This document shows, in pieces, positions 8,852 through 18,867 of a stretch of DNA of 64,000 bases. Source of the DNA: Escherichia coli DSM 30083 = JCM 1649 = ATCC 11775 (lineage in GTDB: Bacteria > Pseudomonadota > Gammaproteobacteria > Enterobacterales > Enterobacteriaceae); contig NZ_CP033092.2 of NCBI RefSeq assembly GCF_003697165.2, forward strand, positions 2,170,001 to 2,234,000. The letters run 5' to 3'. The translations under genes were made by a program, and so were the position numbers. The notes below the pieces were generated by a model. That model was given only the letters and a program-made list of their open reading frames with translations, did not search any database and was not told the origin of the DNA. Numbering within the stretch: position 1 is the stretch's first letter; each line of letters opens with the position of its first letter.

Positions 8852-10291
8852 TCAGGCGTTACCGGTAAAAAGTTTCCCGTCGCGCACCAGTTCACGCGGG
8901 TAGCTGTTTTTCAGTCGTGAACCAATCCGTTTGGCTAAACCAATCGGCTGATGCTGGAAAGTAACCAATACATCATCCGCCACTGGCGCGGCTTGCGGGT
9001 AAACATCGCGCCCGCGATACCACTCTTCCGCTTCCTGCGGTGTCAGTTCAAAAGCGTTCACATTGTCGGGGGAGGCAAGGGCAATAACGGCTTCATGCTG
9101 CCAGCGATAACCTTTGTTGTGCGTTTCGGCAAGTTTAATCCCCAAGCGAGAAAATCGGACTTTACCGATCAGGGCTTCAATGCCTACCGGGAACAACCAC
9201 AGTTCTTTGTCACGCTGCCAGAGTCGCAGGTTTTCATCCCAGTTTAAGCCAACACTTGCAGCCGCCTGACGAATTTGACCGGCTTCGCGATCTTTCACCG
9301 GGCTAAACGGGAAATTGCCCACTTTGTATTTTGGGGCGGGTAAGACGGGGATCGCCTGAGTTTTACGCAGACGAGCAACGAAGAAGCCTTCGCAGTCGTA
9401 AATTTGTGGGAAAACATGCAAAAAGCCGTCTTCGGTCAGCGCCTTATTTGCACCAGGGAAGAGATCGCCAAGCGGTAAAAACTCTACTGCGTCGTGGTAA
9501 GTCTCTTTCAGCCACAGGCAAACGGCTTCGTTTTCTTCCCGGTTTAAGGTACAGGTCGAGTAAACCAGCGTACCGCCAAGACGTAATGCATGAAAGGCGC
9601 TGTCGATCAGCTCCCGTTGGGTCGCTGCGATTTCCTGATTGCTTTCTGGTGACCAGTTTTTTAGCGCATCGGGATCTTTACGCACCACGCCTTCGCCGGA
9701 GCAGGGAGCGTCCAGCAAAATGGCATCGAACATTTCTGGCACTGCCGCACCAAACACGCGGCCATCAAAATGCGTGAGCGCAACATTACTGATGCCACAG
9801 CGGCTGATATTGGCATGTAACACTTTTACCCGACTGGCGGAAAACTCATTGGCAAGGATTGCCCCTTTGTTATTCATCCGCGCAGCAATTTGCGTCGTTT
9901 TGGAACCTGGTGCAGCAGCGACATCCATCACCCGCTGTGGTGCATTACCGTCAGCAAACAAGGCGGCAACAGGCAACATTGAACTGGCTTCCTGAATATA
10001 AAACAGGCCGCTTAAATGCTCGGCGGTACTACCCAACGGCAATGCATCTTCACTGTCGCGTTCAATCCAGAAACCTTCTTCACACCACGGAATTGGCGTA
10101 AGCGTCCAGCCATAAGGAGCAGTTAATTGCAGGAAATCAGCAACGGAGGTTTTCAGCGTATTAACGCGAATGCTGCGGCGCAACGGGCGCTGACAGGCGG
10201 CAAGAAAATCATCAAAAGAGAGCGTCGAAGGCATCGCTTCGCGCATTTGTGTCAGAAAGGCGTCCGGGAAATAAACGGTGTGTTGGGCCAC
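8852..10291 (-). CDS. rsmF: 16S rRNA m5C1407 methyltransferase
   Basis: 479 residues. It uses S-adenosylmethionine to methylate C1407 of 16S rRNA. The Nop2/Sun (RsmB/F) Rossmann fold is visible: the SAM loop DVAAAPGSKTTQ, the motif IV cysteine in DAPCSGEG and the catalytic motif VI cysteine in YSTCTLN. The C-terminal third (from about 300) is the PUA-like RNA-binding region. The GTG at 10291 is used, giving MAQHTVYFPD; an ATG two codons earlier is also possible. It is separated from letB by a hairpin. Confidence 0.95.
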   Translation of the reverse strand: MAQHTVYFPDAFLTQMREAMPSTLSFDDFLAACQRPLRRSIRVNTLKTSVADFLQLTAPYGWTLTPIPWCEEGFWIERDSEDALPLGSTAEHLSGLFYIQEASSMLPVAALFADGNAPQRVMDVAAAPGSKTTQIAARMNNKGAILANEFSASRVKVLHANISRCGISNVALTHFDGRVFGAAVPEMFDAILLDAPCSGEGVVRKDPDALKNWSPESNQEIAATQRELIDSAFHALRLGGTLVYSTCTLNREENEAVCLWLKETYHDAVEFLPLGDLFPGANKALTEDGFLHVFPQIYDCEGFFVARLRKTQAIPVLPAPKYKVGNFPFSPVKDREAGQIRQAAASVGLNWDENLRLWQRDKELWLFPVGIEALIGKVRFSRLGIKLAETHNKGYRWQHEAVIALASPDNVNAFELTPQEAEEWYRGRDVYPQAAPVADDVLVTFQHQPIGLAKRIGSRLKNSYPRELVRDGKLFTGNA

Positions 10292-10338
10292 GAGCATATA
10301 CCACTGGCAAAAAAACAGGCGCGCAGTTTAGCATAAAC

Positions 10339-10362
10339 GCTCCGGCGCAGGCACGCCGGAGC
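10339..10362. terminator. GC-rich hairpin between letB and rsmF
   Basis: A perfect nine-base inverted repeat, GCTCCGGCG and CGCCGGAGC, with a six-base loop lies eight bases beyond the letB stop, in the letAB reading direction before rsmF. There is no strong T run on the minus strand, so it may only protect or slow the transcript instead of ending it. Confidence 0.5.
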
Positions 10363-10370
10363 AGTGGGCA

Positions 10371-13004
10371 TTATTTGGGAAGCGCAGTTCCCCATTCACG
10401 CCACTCTTTCGGTTCACTTTCCTGCAACAGGAAGTGCTTGCCTTCCTGGGCTTTCGGTGCCAGTGGCGTACCCGGAGGCGTGGCGAAGGCGATGCCGCCA
10501 CGGATAAACTGGTTAAAGGTGCCGGTTTTCACTACGCCGCCCGTCAGACCAAAGTCCAGACTGTAACCCGATGCCAACCAGAAGACGGAATTGTTACGCA
10601 CCAGGTGTTGATAGCGTTTACTGATGCGCATCGCAATCATCACGCGATCTGACAATGTCCCCAGCGTCATTCCGGTAACCGTACCTACTTCCAGACCACG
10701 GAACAGCACAGGTGTACCGATACCTAACGAACCGGCTTCCGGCGCTTCAACAATAATGCTTAAGCCATCCAGGTAACGCGAATCAGTAATGGTGGCCTCT
10801 TGTAATTCAAAGTCGCGGCGAGGATTGCCCCGGCCTGGTTCGACGTTGATATACGGCTGGAGGATAGTATCAAGATGCTCAACGCCAGCTGCCGAAATTT
10901 GCGGTGTGACCACTGAGAAGCGCGTACCACCGCGAGCAAAGGTCTGGACATATTCCGGATAGAGCACCGCCTTTGCCTGTACTTCATTGCGTGCGGTAAT
11001 CAGATCCAGCGTCTGGATTTGCCCGATATCAATACCGAGATAGCGAATTGGCATCCCGACCGCCAGTTTTCCCGCATCGAAAGCGTGAAGCGTAATTTGT
11101 CCGCCAACCGCACGGGCCGCTGTTTCGGAAGCATACAGAATACGCTTGTCGCCTTTACGCTGACTGGCGCTGGCACCGCTGAGGTTATCGAAGCTAATAG
11201 CCCCCTTTAATGCTCTGGAGAGCGGGGATGCCTGTACAGTCAGACCACTACCATTCAGCTGAACTTTCGCCCCACCTTCTGCCCAGAACACGCTGTTGCT
11301 GGTCAGAAGGTTGCGATACTCCGGCTTAATATGCAGATCGATATCAAACGCGTTAGCTCGCGGACGCACAGTAATAACTTCACCAACTTCAAATTTACGG
11401 TACAGCACTACCGATCCTGCCTGCACATCCGGCAGCGTCTCTGCACTCAAACTCACGGTTGTGGTGGGTAAATCGCTAAGGCTGTTCTCCAGCGCTTTTT
11501 CCAGATTGGCATACAGTGGATAGCTGGCTTTCATCTCGCCTTTATCGCCCGGCAGAATACGTATTCCGCCATTGATCCATTCTGAGGCGCTGGCACCGAG
11601 AAACTCAACGCCATCCATCCCTACCTTCACGTCGACGCGGCTGTTGACGACAAATTTGCTATCGCCTTTTACCAGTTCGCGATGCTGAGGCTCGATGGCG
11701 ACGGTAAAGGTGACGCCTTTGCTGGTGAGTTTACGATCGATAACCTGGCCTACCTGCACGCCGTGAAGAATGAGCGGCTGACCAGCATCAATACCGTAAC
11801 TTTCTGGTGCTGTCAGGGTCAGTGTCAGAACATCCGGCTCTTGCAGCAGGGCTTTTTCGCCTGGCACAACCACGAACTCTTTACGTGGCTCGCCATCGCC
11901 GGGCACCAGTTCGAAGGTTTTGCCGGTCAGCAGGGCACTGAGATTAGCATCGCTAAGGGATAATTTCGGATTACGTAATTCGATGCGGGTATTTTTACGA
12001 AGCAGGGTGACGACGCTGGGATCAACGGTCATTTCCCCAGTGACTTTACCACCAGGATTTAAATCCAGTTTAGTCAGCTGTCCGACTTCCAGCCCCTGAT
12101 ACATTAACGGCGTCGAGTCGGCGGTTAATCCGGCACCGCCTGGCAGTTCCAGTTTTATTATTACGCCACGTTGGCTATGGGCCAGGTCTTCATACAGACC
12201 AAAGGTATCTTCCGCTTCGGCAGGTTTCGACTCTTCAGGTGAATCGAAGGCAATCGCACCGTTAACCAGTGCCGCCAGACTTTCCAGTTTCACCTTCGCG
12301 CCACTGATACTGACGTTGGCATCAACGCCGGAAACGTTCCAGAAACGGCTACCTTTTTTCACCAGATCGGTAAAACGCCGCTCGATCAGGACATCAATCA
12401 CCACGCCTTGCTTGTTGGGATTGATGGCATAGTCGTAGACTTTACCCACCGGGATCTTGCGGAAATAGACCAATGAACCACTGCTCAGTGAACCGAGATC
12501 GGGGGCTTGCAGGTGGATCATCAGATCGCCATTGTCCAGCCGATATTTCGGTTGGGTGTCGAGTGCGACAAAGTGATCCTGCTCTTTACCTTTACCCGGC
12601 ATCATGCCGATATAATTACCACCGACGAGGGCGTCCAGCCCGGAGACACCTGCCAACGAGGCCTTTGGCGTCACCAGCCAGAACTGTGTCTCTTCGCGCA
12701 GCGCATCTTTCATATCGGACTTGATGCTGACCTTGACTTCAATCTTACGAAGATCGTCGCTGAGGCTGATATCCTGCACTGTTCCAACTTCAACGCCCTG
12801 ATAACGAACAGGCGTACGGCCTGGAACAATACCATCCGCCGACATAAAGTCGATGGTGACGGTATTACCCCGGTCCTGATAACTGTCCCAAATCAGCCAA
12901 CCAGCAATCATTAGCGCGATGAACGGCAGCAGCCAGAAAGGTGAGATACGGCGTTTATTTTTAATCTGCGCTTCAGTCGTCGAAGCGGGCGTTTCCTGAC
13001 TCAT
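10371..13004 (-). CDS. letB: LetB, seven-MCE-domain periplasmic lipid tunnel
   Basis: 877 residues. After a short cytoplasmic start (MSQETPASTTEAQIKNKRR) comes one membrane segment at about 20-42 (FWLLPFIALMIAGWLIW), then seven repeated MCE domains filling the periplasm. The repeat core is visible many times (for example VRYQGVEVGTV, MYQGLEVGQL, LHGVQVGQV, YRKFEVGEV, RYLGIDIGQI, FRGLEVGTV). LetB hexamers stack into a tunnel that moves phospholipid between the membranes. The start at 13004 lies inside the end of letA (32-base overlap), implying coupled translation; an in-frame ATG at 13046 is not needed. Confidence 0.96.
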   Translation of the reverse strand: MSQETPASTTEAQIKNKRRISPFWLLPFIALMIAGWLIWDSYQDRGNTVTIDFMSADGIVPGRTPVRYQGVEVGTVQDISLSDDLRKIEVKVSIKSDMKDALREETQFWLVTPKASLAGVSGLDALVGGNYIGMMPGKGKEQDHFVALDTQPKYRLDNGDLMIHLQAPDLGSLSSGSLVYFRKIPVGKVYDYAINPNKQGVVIDVLIERRFTDLVKKGSRFWNVSGVDANVSISGAKVKLESLAALVNGAIAFDSPEESKPAEAEDTFGLYEDLAHSQRGVIIKLELPGGAGLTADSTPLMYQGLEVGQLTKLDLNPGGKVTGEMTVDPSVVTLLRKNTRIELRNPKLSLSDANLSALLTGKTFELVPGDGEPRKEFVVVPGEKALLQEPDVLTLTLTAPESYGIDAGQPLILHGVQVGQVIDRKLTSKGVTFTVAIEPQHRELVKGDSKFVVNSRVDVKVGMDGVEFLGASASEWINGGIRILPGDKGEMKASYPLYANLEKALENSLSDLPTTTVSLSAETLPDVQAGSVVLYRKFEVGEVITVRPRANAFDIDLHIKPEYRNLLTSNSVFWAEGGAKVQLNGSGLTVQASPLSRALKGAISFDNLSGASASQRKGDKRILYASETAARAVGGQITLHAFDAGKLAVGMPIRYLGIDIGQIQTLDLITARNEVQAKAVLYPEYVQTFARGGTRFSVVTPQISAAGVEHLDTILQPYINVEPGRGNPRRDFELQEATITDSRYLDGLSIIVEAPEAGSLGIGTPVLFRGLEVGTVTGMTLGTLSDRVMIAMRISKRYQHLVRNNSVFWLASGYSLDFGLTGGVVKTGTFNQFIRGGIAFATPPGTPLAPKAQEGKHFLLQESEPKEWREWGTALPK

Positions 13005-14256
13005 GTGCATCCCAAAGTAAGCGGCTGTCCAGCCATTCCACAGCAAGAATAGTCAAAATTACCGCTGCGCCGAAATAAAACGCAGCCGGCCCCATAGTAA
13101 AAGCGAGGATTTGATCGCGATTAATCAGCGACATGGTTAAAGATATGACAAACAGGTCGAGCATCGACCAGCGACCAATCCAGGTCACCATCCGCAGTAA
13201 CAGAATGCGTGTGCGTAAACCTTGCTGGCATTTAAAATGAATACTCAACAGTAAAGTGAACATAACAATCACTTTAGTAAACGGTACCAGAATACTGGCG
13301 ATAAACACGATTCCCGCAACTGCAATGTTGCTACTTGCCAGCGACATAATTCCGGAAAGAATCGTATCTTCCTGCCGACCACCATTCAGATAAATGATAG
13401 AGATAGGCAACAGGTTGGCAGGTAACAACAAAACGATTGACGCTAACAGCGCCGCCCAGCATTTTTGCAGACTATGACGGCGACGCAGGCGTAGCGGGAT
13501 ATGGCAACGCGGGCAGCGACCACGCTGATCAGGATAGCCGGTAAAATGGCACCCAAGACAGACACGGAGTTTCTCGTCCCTACGGGTAGCGGGGCGCTGT
13601 GGATAAAATCGCTCCCACAGTTCTTCAACATTAAGATGTGACAACGTCACCGTCGTTAAAATCACCAACGCCACAAAAGAGAACAAGCCGACACCCGCCT
13701 GGATATGGGCATAATCCTGTACCTTTATAGAAGCAACGCCAATGCCGACCAGGTAGATATCCAGCATCACCCACTCTTTCAGCCGCTCAAGCATCAGCAG
13801 TACCGGGCGTAAATTCATTCCCAATTGGTTACCAAACCATAAATAAGCTATGGAGGTCACCAGAATGAGGGGGGCACCGATAACGCAGAAAAAGACCATC
13901 GCCCCCGTTATCGCATCGCCCTGTTTGGTCATTTGCCAGATGCCTTGCATAACGTTGGCGTCAATACGAATGCCTAACAGCCAGATATGCAACAGCGGTT
14001 CGCCCCAGGCAAACGGCATAAGCAACAGCATGGTGAAGGCCATTGCCGCCAGGCGCGTTAGCGACCAGTCGCGCCCGTCACGAATTTTTGCCTGACAGCG
14101 CGGACAATAGGCACTTTGATGAGAATTTATCTCGGGCAGGCTAAACAGCATGTCACATTGCGGGCAACGTTGGTAATCACCACGCGGCAGTTCCTCGCCG
14201 ATAGCCCTCACTGTTATCTTCTTTGTCGGCGTAATTTGTGGTGTGTTAAGAGCCAT
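12973..14256 (-). CDS. letA: LetA, PqiA-family inner-membrane partner of LetB
   Basis: 427 residues. Two PqiA-like halves, each with four membrane segments, are each preceded by a zinc-ribbon: CPQCDMLF with CPRCQAKI near residues 33-55, and CLGCHFTG with CPRCHIPL near 230-255. LetA supplies lipids to the LetB tunnel from the inner membrane. It is the first gene of letAB and overlaps letB by 32 bases. The upstream 129 bases shared with divergent msrC must hold both promoters. Confidence 0.95.
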   Translation of the reverse strand: MALNTPQITPTKKITVRAIGEELPRGDYQRCPQCDMLFSLPEINSHQSAYCPRCQAKIRDGRDWSLTRLAAMAFTMLLLMPFAWGEPLLHIWLLGIRIDANVMQGIWQMTKQGDAITGAMVFFCVIGAPLILVTSIAYLWFGNQLGMNLRPVLLMLERLKEWVMLDIYLVGIGVASIKVQDYAHIQAGVGLFSFVALVILTTVTLSHLNVEELWERFYPQRPATRRDEKLRVCLGCHFTGYPDQRGRCPRCHIPLRLRRRHSLQKCWAALLASIVLLLPANLLPISIIYLNGGRQEDTILSGIMSLASSNIAVAGIVFIASILVPFTKVIVMFTLLLSIHFKCQQGLRTRILLLRMVTWIGRWSMLDLFVISLTMSLINRDQILAFTMGPAAFYFGAAVILTILAVEWLDSRLLWDAHESGNARFDD

Positions 14257-14385
14257 GACGTGCCAAATGTAATAAGAATTAACATTAATCTTAACCCATG
14301 ATGGGAATGATCTTGAGCATTAACGCATTTAATGCTTATTTTAATAGGCTGGCAGTTCCAGGTAAGACAACCAAGTGATTATATA

Positions 14386-14883
14386 ATGAACAAAGCAGAA
14401 TTTTACGCGGATTTAAATCGCGACTTTAACGCGCTGATGGTGGGAGAAACTAGTTTTCTGGCAACGCTTGCGAACACCAGTGCGTTGTTATATGAGCGTC
14501 TCACTGACGTAAACTGGGCAGGTTTTTATTTGCTTGAGGACGATACACTGGTGCTCGGACCATTTCAGGGCAAAATTGCCTGTGTCCGGATACCCGTTGG
14601 GCGCGGCGTATGCGGCACTGCGGTTGCCCGCAATCAAGTGCAGCGTATCGAGGATGTTCACGCGTTTGACGGGCATATTGCCTGTGATGCGGCGAGTAAT
14701 TCTGAAATTGTTCTGCCACTGGTGGTGAAAAATCAGATTATTGGTGTTCTCGACATCGATAGTACCGTCTTCGGTCGCTTTACAGACGAGGACGAGCAAG
14801 GCTTACGTCAGCTTGTGGCACAGCTTGAAAAAGTGCTTGCAACGACGGATTACAAAAAATTCTTTGCGAGCGTCGCAGGATAA
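14386..14883 (+). CDS. msrC: Free methionine-(R)-sulfoxide reductase (fRMsr)
   Basis: 165 residues, one GAF domain. It reduces free methionine-R-sulfoxide in the cytoplasm with thioredoxin. The three redox cysteines can be read as KIACVRIP (about 84), GRGVCGTA (about 94, resolving/catalytic set) and DGHIACDAA (about 118). The start MNKAEFYADLNRDF at 14386 was chosen over an in-frame upstream start at 14332 because it gives the family length. It is divergent from letA and upstream of proQ. Confidence 0.94.
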   Translation: MNKAEFYADLNRDFNALMVGETSFLATLANTSALLYERLTDVNWAGFYLLEDDTLVLGPFQGKIACVRIPVGRGVCGTAVARNQVQRIEDVHAFDGHIACDAASNSEIVLPLVVKNQIIGVLDIDSTVFGRFTDEDEQGLRQLVAQLEKVLATTDYKKFFASVAG

Positions 14884-14979
14884 TCAACGGATAACGTAGC
14901 ATTTACTGATAGCGTCATTATAATGACGCCTGTTCATGCCTGCGCTTGTTGGCTACGTCCGTTGTAATCAGGAAATTTC

Positions 14980-15678
14980 ATGGAAAATCAACCTAAGTTG
15001 AATAGCAGTAAAGAAGTAATCGCGTTTCTGGCCGAACGTTTTCCCCACTGTTTCAGTGCGGAAGGTGAAGCGCGTCCGCTGAAAATCGGTATTTTTCAGG
15101 ATTTGGTCGATCGTGTTGCCGGGGAAATGAACCTGAGCAAAACGCAATTGCGATCCGCTTTACGTCTCTACACTTCGAGCTGGCGTTATCTTTACGGTGT
15201 TAAACCCGGCGCAACACGTGTCGATCTTGACGGCAACCCATGCGGTGAGCTGGACGAGCAACATGTCGAGCATGCTCGCAAGCAGCTTGAAGAAGCGAAA
15301 GCGCGTGTTCAGGCACAGCGTGCTGAACAGCAAGCGAAAAAACGCGAAGCTGCCGCAGCTGCTGGTGAGAAAGAAGACGCACCGCGCCGCGAACGCAAGC
15401 CACGTCCGACCACGCCACGCCGCAAAGAAGGCGCTGAACGTAAACCTCGTTCGCAAAAGCCGGTAGAGAAAGCGCCAAAAACAGTAAAAGCACCTCGCGA
15501 AGAACAGCACACCCCGGTTTCTGACATTTCAGCTCTGACTGTCGGACAAGCCCTGAAGGTGAAAGCGGGTCAAAACGCGATGGATGCCACCGTATTAGAA
15601 ATCACCAAAGACGGCGTCCGCGTCCAGCTGAATTCGGGTATGTCTTTGATTGTGCGCGCAGAACACCTGGTGTTCTGA
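14980..15678 (+). CDS. proQ: ProQ, global RNA chaperone
   Basis: 232 residues. An N-terminal FinO domain (about 1-119) binds 3' hairpins of sRNAs and mRNAs. A charged linker rich in Lys, Arg, Glu and Ala (about 120-180) follows, then a Tudor-like C-terminal domain (about 180-232, [18 protein letters not shown]). ProQ stabilises many sRNA-mRNA pairs and affects osmoregulation through proP. The prc start lies only 19 bases after the stop, so proQ and prc form an operon. Confidence 0.97.
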
Positions 15679-15697
15679 AACGGAGGCCGGGCCAGGC

Positions 15698-17746
15698 ATG
15701 AACATGTTTTTTAGGCTTACCGCGTTAGCTGGCCTGCTTGCAATAGCAGGCCAGACCTTCGCTGTAGAAGATATCACGCGTGCTGATCAAATTCCGGTAT
15801 TAAAGGAAGAGACGCAGCATGCGACGGTGAGTGAGCGCGTAACGTCGCGCTTCACCCGTTCTCATTATCGCCAGTTCGACCTCGATCAGGCATTTTCGGC
15901 CAAAATCTTTGACCGCTACCTGAATCTGCTCGATTACAGCCACAATGTGCTGCTGGAAAGCGATGTTGAACAGTTCGCGAAAAAGAAAACTGAGTTAGGC
16001 GATGAACTGCGTTCAGGTAAACTCGACGTTTTCTACGATCTCTACAATCTGGCGCAAAAGCGCCGTTTTGAACGTTACCAGTACGCTTTGTCGGTACTGG
16101 AAAAGCCGATGGATTTCACCGGCAACGACACTTATAACCTTGACCGCAGCAAAGCGCCCTGGCCGAAAAACGAGGCTGAGTTGAACGCGCTGTGGGACAG
16201 TAAAGTCAAATTCGACGAGTTAAGCCTGAAGCTGACAGGAAAAACGGATAAGGAAATTCGTGAAACCCTGACTCGCCGCTACAAATTTGCCATTCGTCGT
16301 CTGGCGCAAACCAACAGCGAAGATGTTTTCTCGCTGGCAATGACGGCGTTTGCGCGTGAAATCGACCCGCATACCAACTATCTTTCCCCGCGTAATACCG
16401 AACAGTTCAACACTGAAATGAGTTTGTCGCTGGAAGGTATTGGCGCAGTGCTGCAAATGGATGATGACTACACCGTTATCAATTCGATGGTGGCAGGAGG
16501 TCCGGCAGCGAAGAGCAAAGCTATCAGCGTTGGTGACAAAATTGTCGGTGTTGGTCAAACAGGCAAGCCGATGGTTGACGTGATTGGCTGGCGTCTTGAT
16601 GATGTGGTGGCCTTAATTAAAGGGCCTAAGGGCAGTAAAGTTCGTCTGGAAATTTTACCTGCTGGTAAAGGGACCAAGACCCGTACGGTAACGTTGACCC
16701 GTGAACGTATTCGTCTCGAAGACCGCGCGGTTAAAATGTCGGTGAAGACCGTCGGTAAAGAGAAAGTCGGCGTGCTGGATATTCCGGGCTTCTATGTGGG
16801 TTTGACAGACGATGTCAAAGTGCAACTGCAGAAACTGGAAAAACAGAATGTCAGCAGTGTGATTATCGACCTGCGTAGCAATGGTGGTGGGGCGTTGACT
16901 GAAGCCGTATCGCTCTCCGGTCTGTTCATTCCATCCGGCCCGATTGTTCAGGTCCGCGATAACAACGGCAAGGTTCGTGAAGACAGCGACACCGACGGAC
17001 AGGTCTTCTATAAAGGCCCGCTGGTGGTGCTGGTTGACCGCTTCAGTGCTTCGGCTTCAGAAATCTTTGCCGCGGCAATGCAGGATTACGGTCGTGCCCT
17101 GGTTGTGGGTGAACCGACATTTGGTAAAGGCACCGTTCAGCAGTACCGTTCATTGAACCGTATTTACGATCAGATGTTACGTCCTGAATGGCCAGCGCTG
17201 GGTTCTGTGCAGTACACGATCCAGAAATTCTATCGCGTTAACGGCGGCAGTACGCAACGTAAAGGCGTAACGCCAGACATCATCATGCCGACGGGTAATG
17301 AAGAAACGGAAACGGGTGAGAAATTCGAAGATAACGCGCTGCCGTGGGATAGCATTGATGCCGCGACTTATGTGAAATCAGGAGATTTAACGGCCTTTGA
17401 ACCGGAGCTGCTGAAGGAACATAATGCGCGTATCGCGAAAGATCCTGAGTTCCAGAACATCATGAAGGATATCGCGCGCTTCAACGCTATGAAGGACAAG
17501 CGCAATATCGTTTCTCTGAATTACGCTGTGCGTGAGAAAGAGAATAATGAAGATGATGCGACGCGTCTGGCGCGTTTGAACGAACGCTTTAAACGCGAAG
17601 GTAAACCGGAGTTGAAGAAACTGGATGATCTACCGAAAGATTACCAGGAGCCAGATCCTTATCTGGATGAGACGGTGAATATCGCACTCGATCTGGCGAA
17701 GCTTGAAAAAGCCAGACCCGCGGAACAACCCGCTCCCGTCAAGTAA
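15698..17746 (+). CDS. prc: Tail-specific periplasmic protease Prc (Tsp)
   Basis: 682 residues. A signal peptide (1-22, ending GQTFA) sends it to the periplasm. A PDZ domain (about 240-320, SLEGIGAVLQMDD...GDKIVGVG) recognises unstructured C termini, and the S41 protease domain follows. The catalytic dyad is Ser452 in FSASASE and Lys477 in FGKGTVQ. Prc trims FtsI (PBP3), degrades SsrA-tagged proteins and, with NlpI, controls the endopeptidase MepS. The start at 15698 gives the correct signal peptide; an ATG 16 codons earlier overlaps proQ and is not used. Confidence 0.97.
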   Translation: MNMFFRLTALAGLLAIAGQTFAVEDITRADQIPVLKEETQHATVSERVTSRFTRSHYRQFDLDQAFSAKIFDRYLNLLDYSHNVLLESDVEQFAKKKTELGDELRSGKLDVFYDLYNLAQKRRFERYQYALSVLEKPMDFTGNDTYNLDRSKAPWPKNEAELNALWDSKVKFDELSLKLTGKTDKEIRETLTRRYKFAIRRLAQTNSEDVFSLAMTAFAREIDPHTNYLSPRNTEQFNTEMSLSLEGIGAVLQMDDDYTVINSMVAGGPAAKSKAISVGDKIVGVGQTGKPMVDVIGWRLDDVVALIKGPKGSKVRLEILPAGKGTKTRTVTLTRERIRLEDRAVKMSVKTVGKEKVGVLDIPGFYVGLTDDVKVQLQKLEKQNVSSVIIDLRSNGGGALTEAVSLSGLFIPSGPIVQVRDNNGKVREDSDTDGQVFYKGPLVVLVDRFSASASEIFAAAMQDYGRALVVGEPTFGKGTVQQYRSLNRIYDQMLRPEWPALGSVQYTIQKFYRVNGGSTQRKGVTPDIIMPTGNEETETGEKFEDNALPWDSIDAATYVKSGDLTAFEPELLKEHNARIAKDPEFQNIMKDIARFNAMKDKRNIVSLNYAVREKENNEDDATRLARLNERFKREGKPELKKLDDLPKDYQEPDPYLDETVNIALDLAKLEKARPAEQPAPVK

Positions 17747-17750
17747 TATC

Positions 17751-17782
17751 AATCAGGCACAAGAAATTGTGCCTGATTTTTT
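17751..17782 (+). terminator. Rho-independent terminator of proQ-prc
   Basis: AATCAGGCACAA and TTGTGCCTGATT form a perfect stem with a four-base loop (GAAA), followed by a T run, five bases after the prc stop. Confidence 0.9.
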
Positions 17783-17937
17783 AACAGCGGCAAGATGCCG
17801 TAAATCAGATGCTACAAAATGTAAAGTTGTGTCTTTCTGATGACTTACGCACTATCCAGACTTGAAAATAGTCGCGTAACCCATACGATGTGGGTATCGC
17901 ATATTGCGTTTTGTTAAACTGAGGTAAAAAGAAAATT

Positions 17938-18819
17938 ATGATGCGAATCGCGCTCTTCCTGCTAACGAACCTGGCCGTAATGGTCGTTTTCGGGCTGGTA
18001 CTGAGCCTGACAGGGATACAGTCGAGCAGCGTTCAGGGGCTGATGATCATGGCCTTGCTGTTCGGTTTTGGTGGTTCCTTCGTTTCGCTTCTGATGTCCA
18101 AATGGATGGCATTACGATCTGTTGGCGGGGAAGTGATCGAGCAACCGCGTAACGAAAGGGAACGTTGGCTGGTCAATACTGTAGCAACCCAGGCTCGTCA
18201 GGCGGGGATCGCTATGCCGCAAGTGGCTATCTACCATGCGCCGGACATCAATGCTTTTGCAACCGGTGCGCGCCGTGATGCCTCTCTGGTTGCTGTCAGC
18301 ACCGGTTTGCTGCAGAACATGAGCCCGGATGAAGCCGAGGCGGTAATTGCTCACGAAATCAGCCACATCGCCAATGGTGATATGGTCACCATGACGCTGA
18401 TTCAGGGCGTGGTGAACACCTTCGTTATCTTTATTTCCCGTATTCTGGCGCAGCTTGCCGCGGGTTTTATGGGCGGAAACCGTGATGAAGGTGAAGAGAG
18501 CAACGGCAACCCGCTGATCTACTTTGCGGTTGCAACGGTTCTGGAACTGGTGTTTGGTATTCTGGCGAGCATTATCACCATGTGGTTCTCGCGTCATCGT
18601 GAATTCCACGCCGATGCGGGTTCAGCAAAACTGGTTGGTCGCGAGAAAATGATTGCTGCATTGCAGCGCCTGAAAACCAGCTATGAACCGCAAGAAGCAA
18701 CCAGCATGATGGCTTTCTGCATTAACGGGAAGTCGAAATCGCTCAGTGAGTTGTTCATGACTCACCCGCCGCTGGATAAACGTATTGAAGCTCTGCGTAC
18801 GGGTGAATACCTGAAGTAA
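17938..18819 (+). CDS. htpX: HtpX, inner-membrane zinc metalloprotease
   Basis: 293 residues. Two membrane segments at the start (about 4-25 and 34-55) and two more in the middle flank an M48 protease domain with His139-Glu140 and His143 in AHEISH, and a third zinc ligand in [11 protein letters not shown]. HtpX degrades damaged membrane proteins together with FtsH and is controlled by the Cpx and heat-shock responses. Adjacent ATG codons (17938 and 17941) give alternative starts. A terminator shared with yebQ follows. Confidence 0.97.
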
Positions 18820-18835
18820 TATGAAGTAAATACTA

Positions 18836-18867
18836 AAAAGCGCGTCCTGATCGACGCGCTTTTTTTA
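18836..18867. terminator. Bidirectional terminator between htpX and yebQ
   Basis: AAAAAGCGCGTC, a six-base loop, and GACGCGCTTTTT form a strong stem with A and T runs on both sides, placed between the convergent genes htpX and yebQ. The yebQ stop codon overlaps its right edge. Confidence 0.9.

Noticed and set aside
8951..10336. Several open frames opposite rsmF
   Set aside because: All lie within the conserved rsmF coding region and show Arg/Pro-rich random translations.
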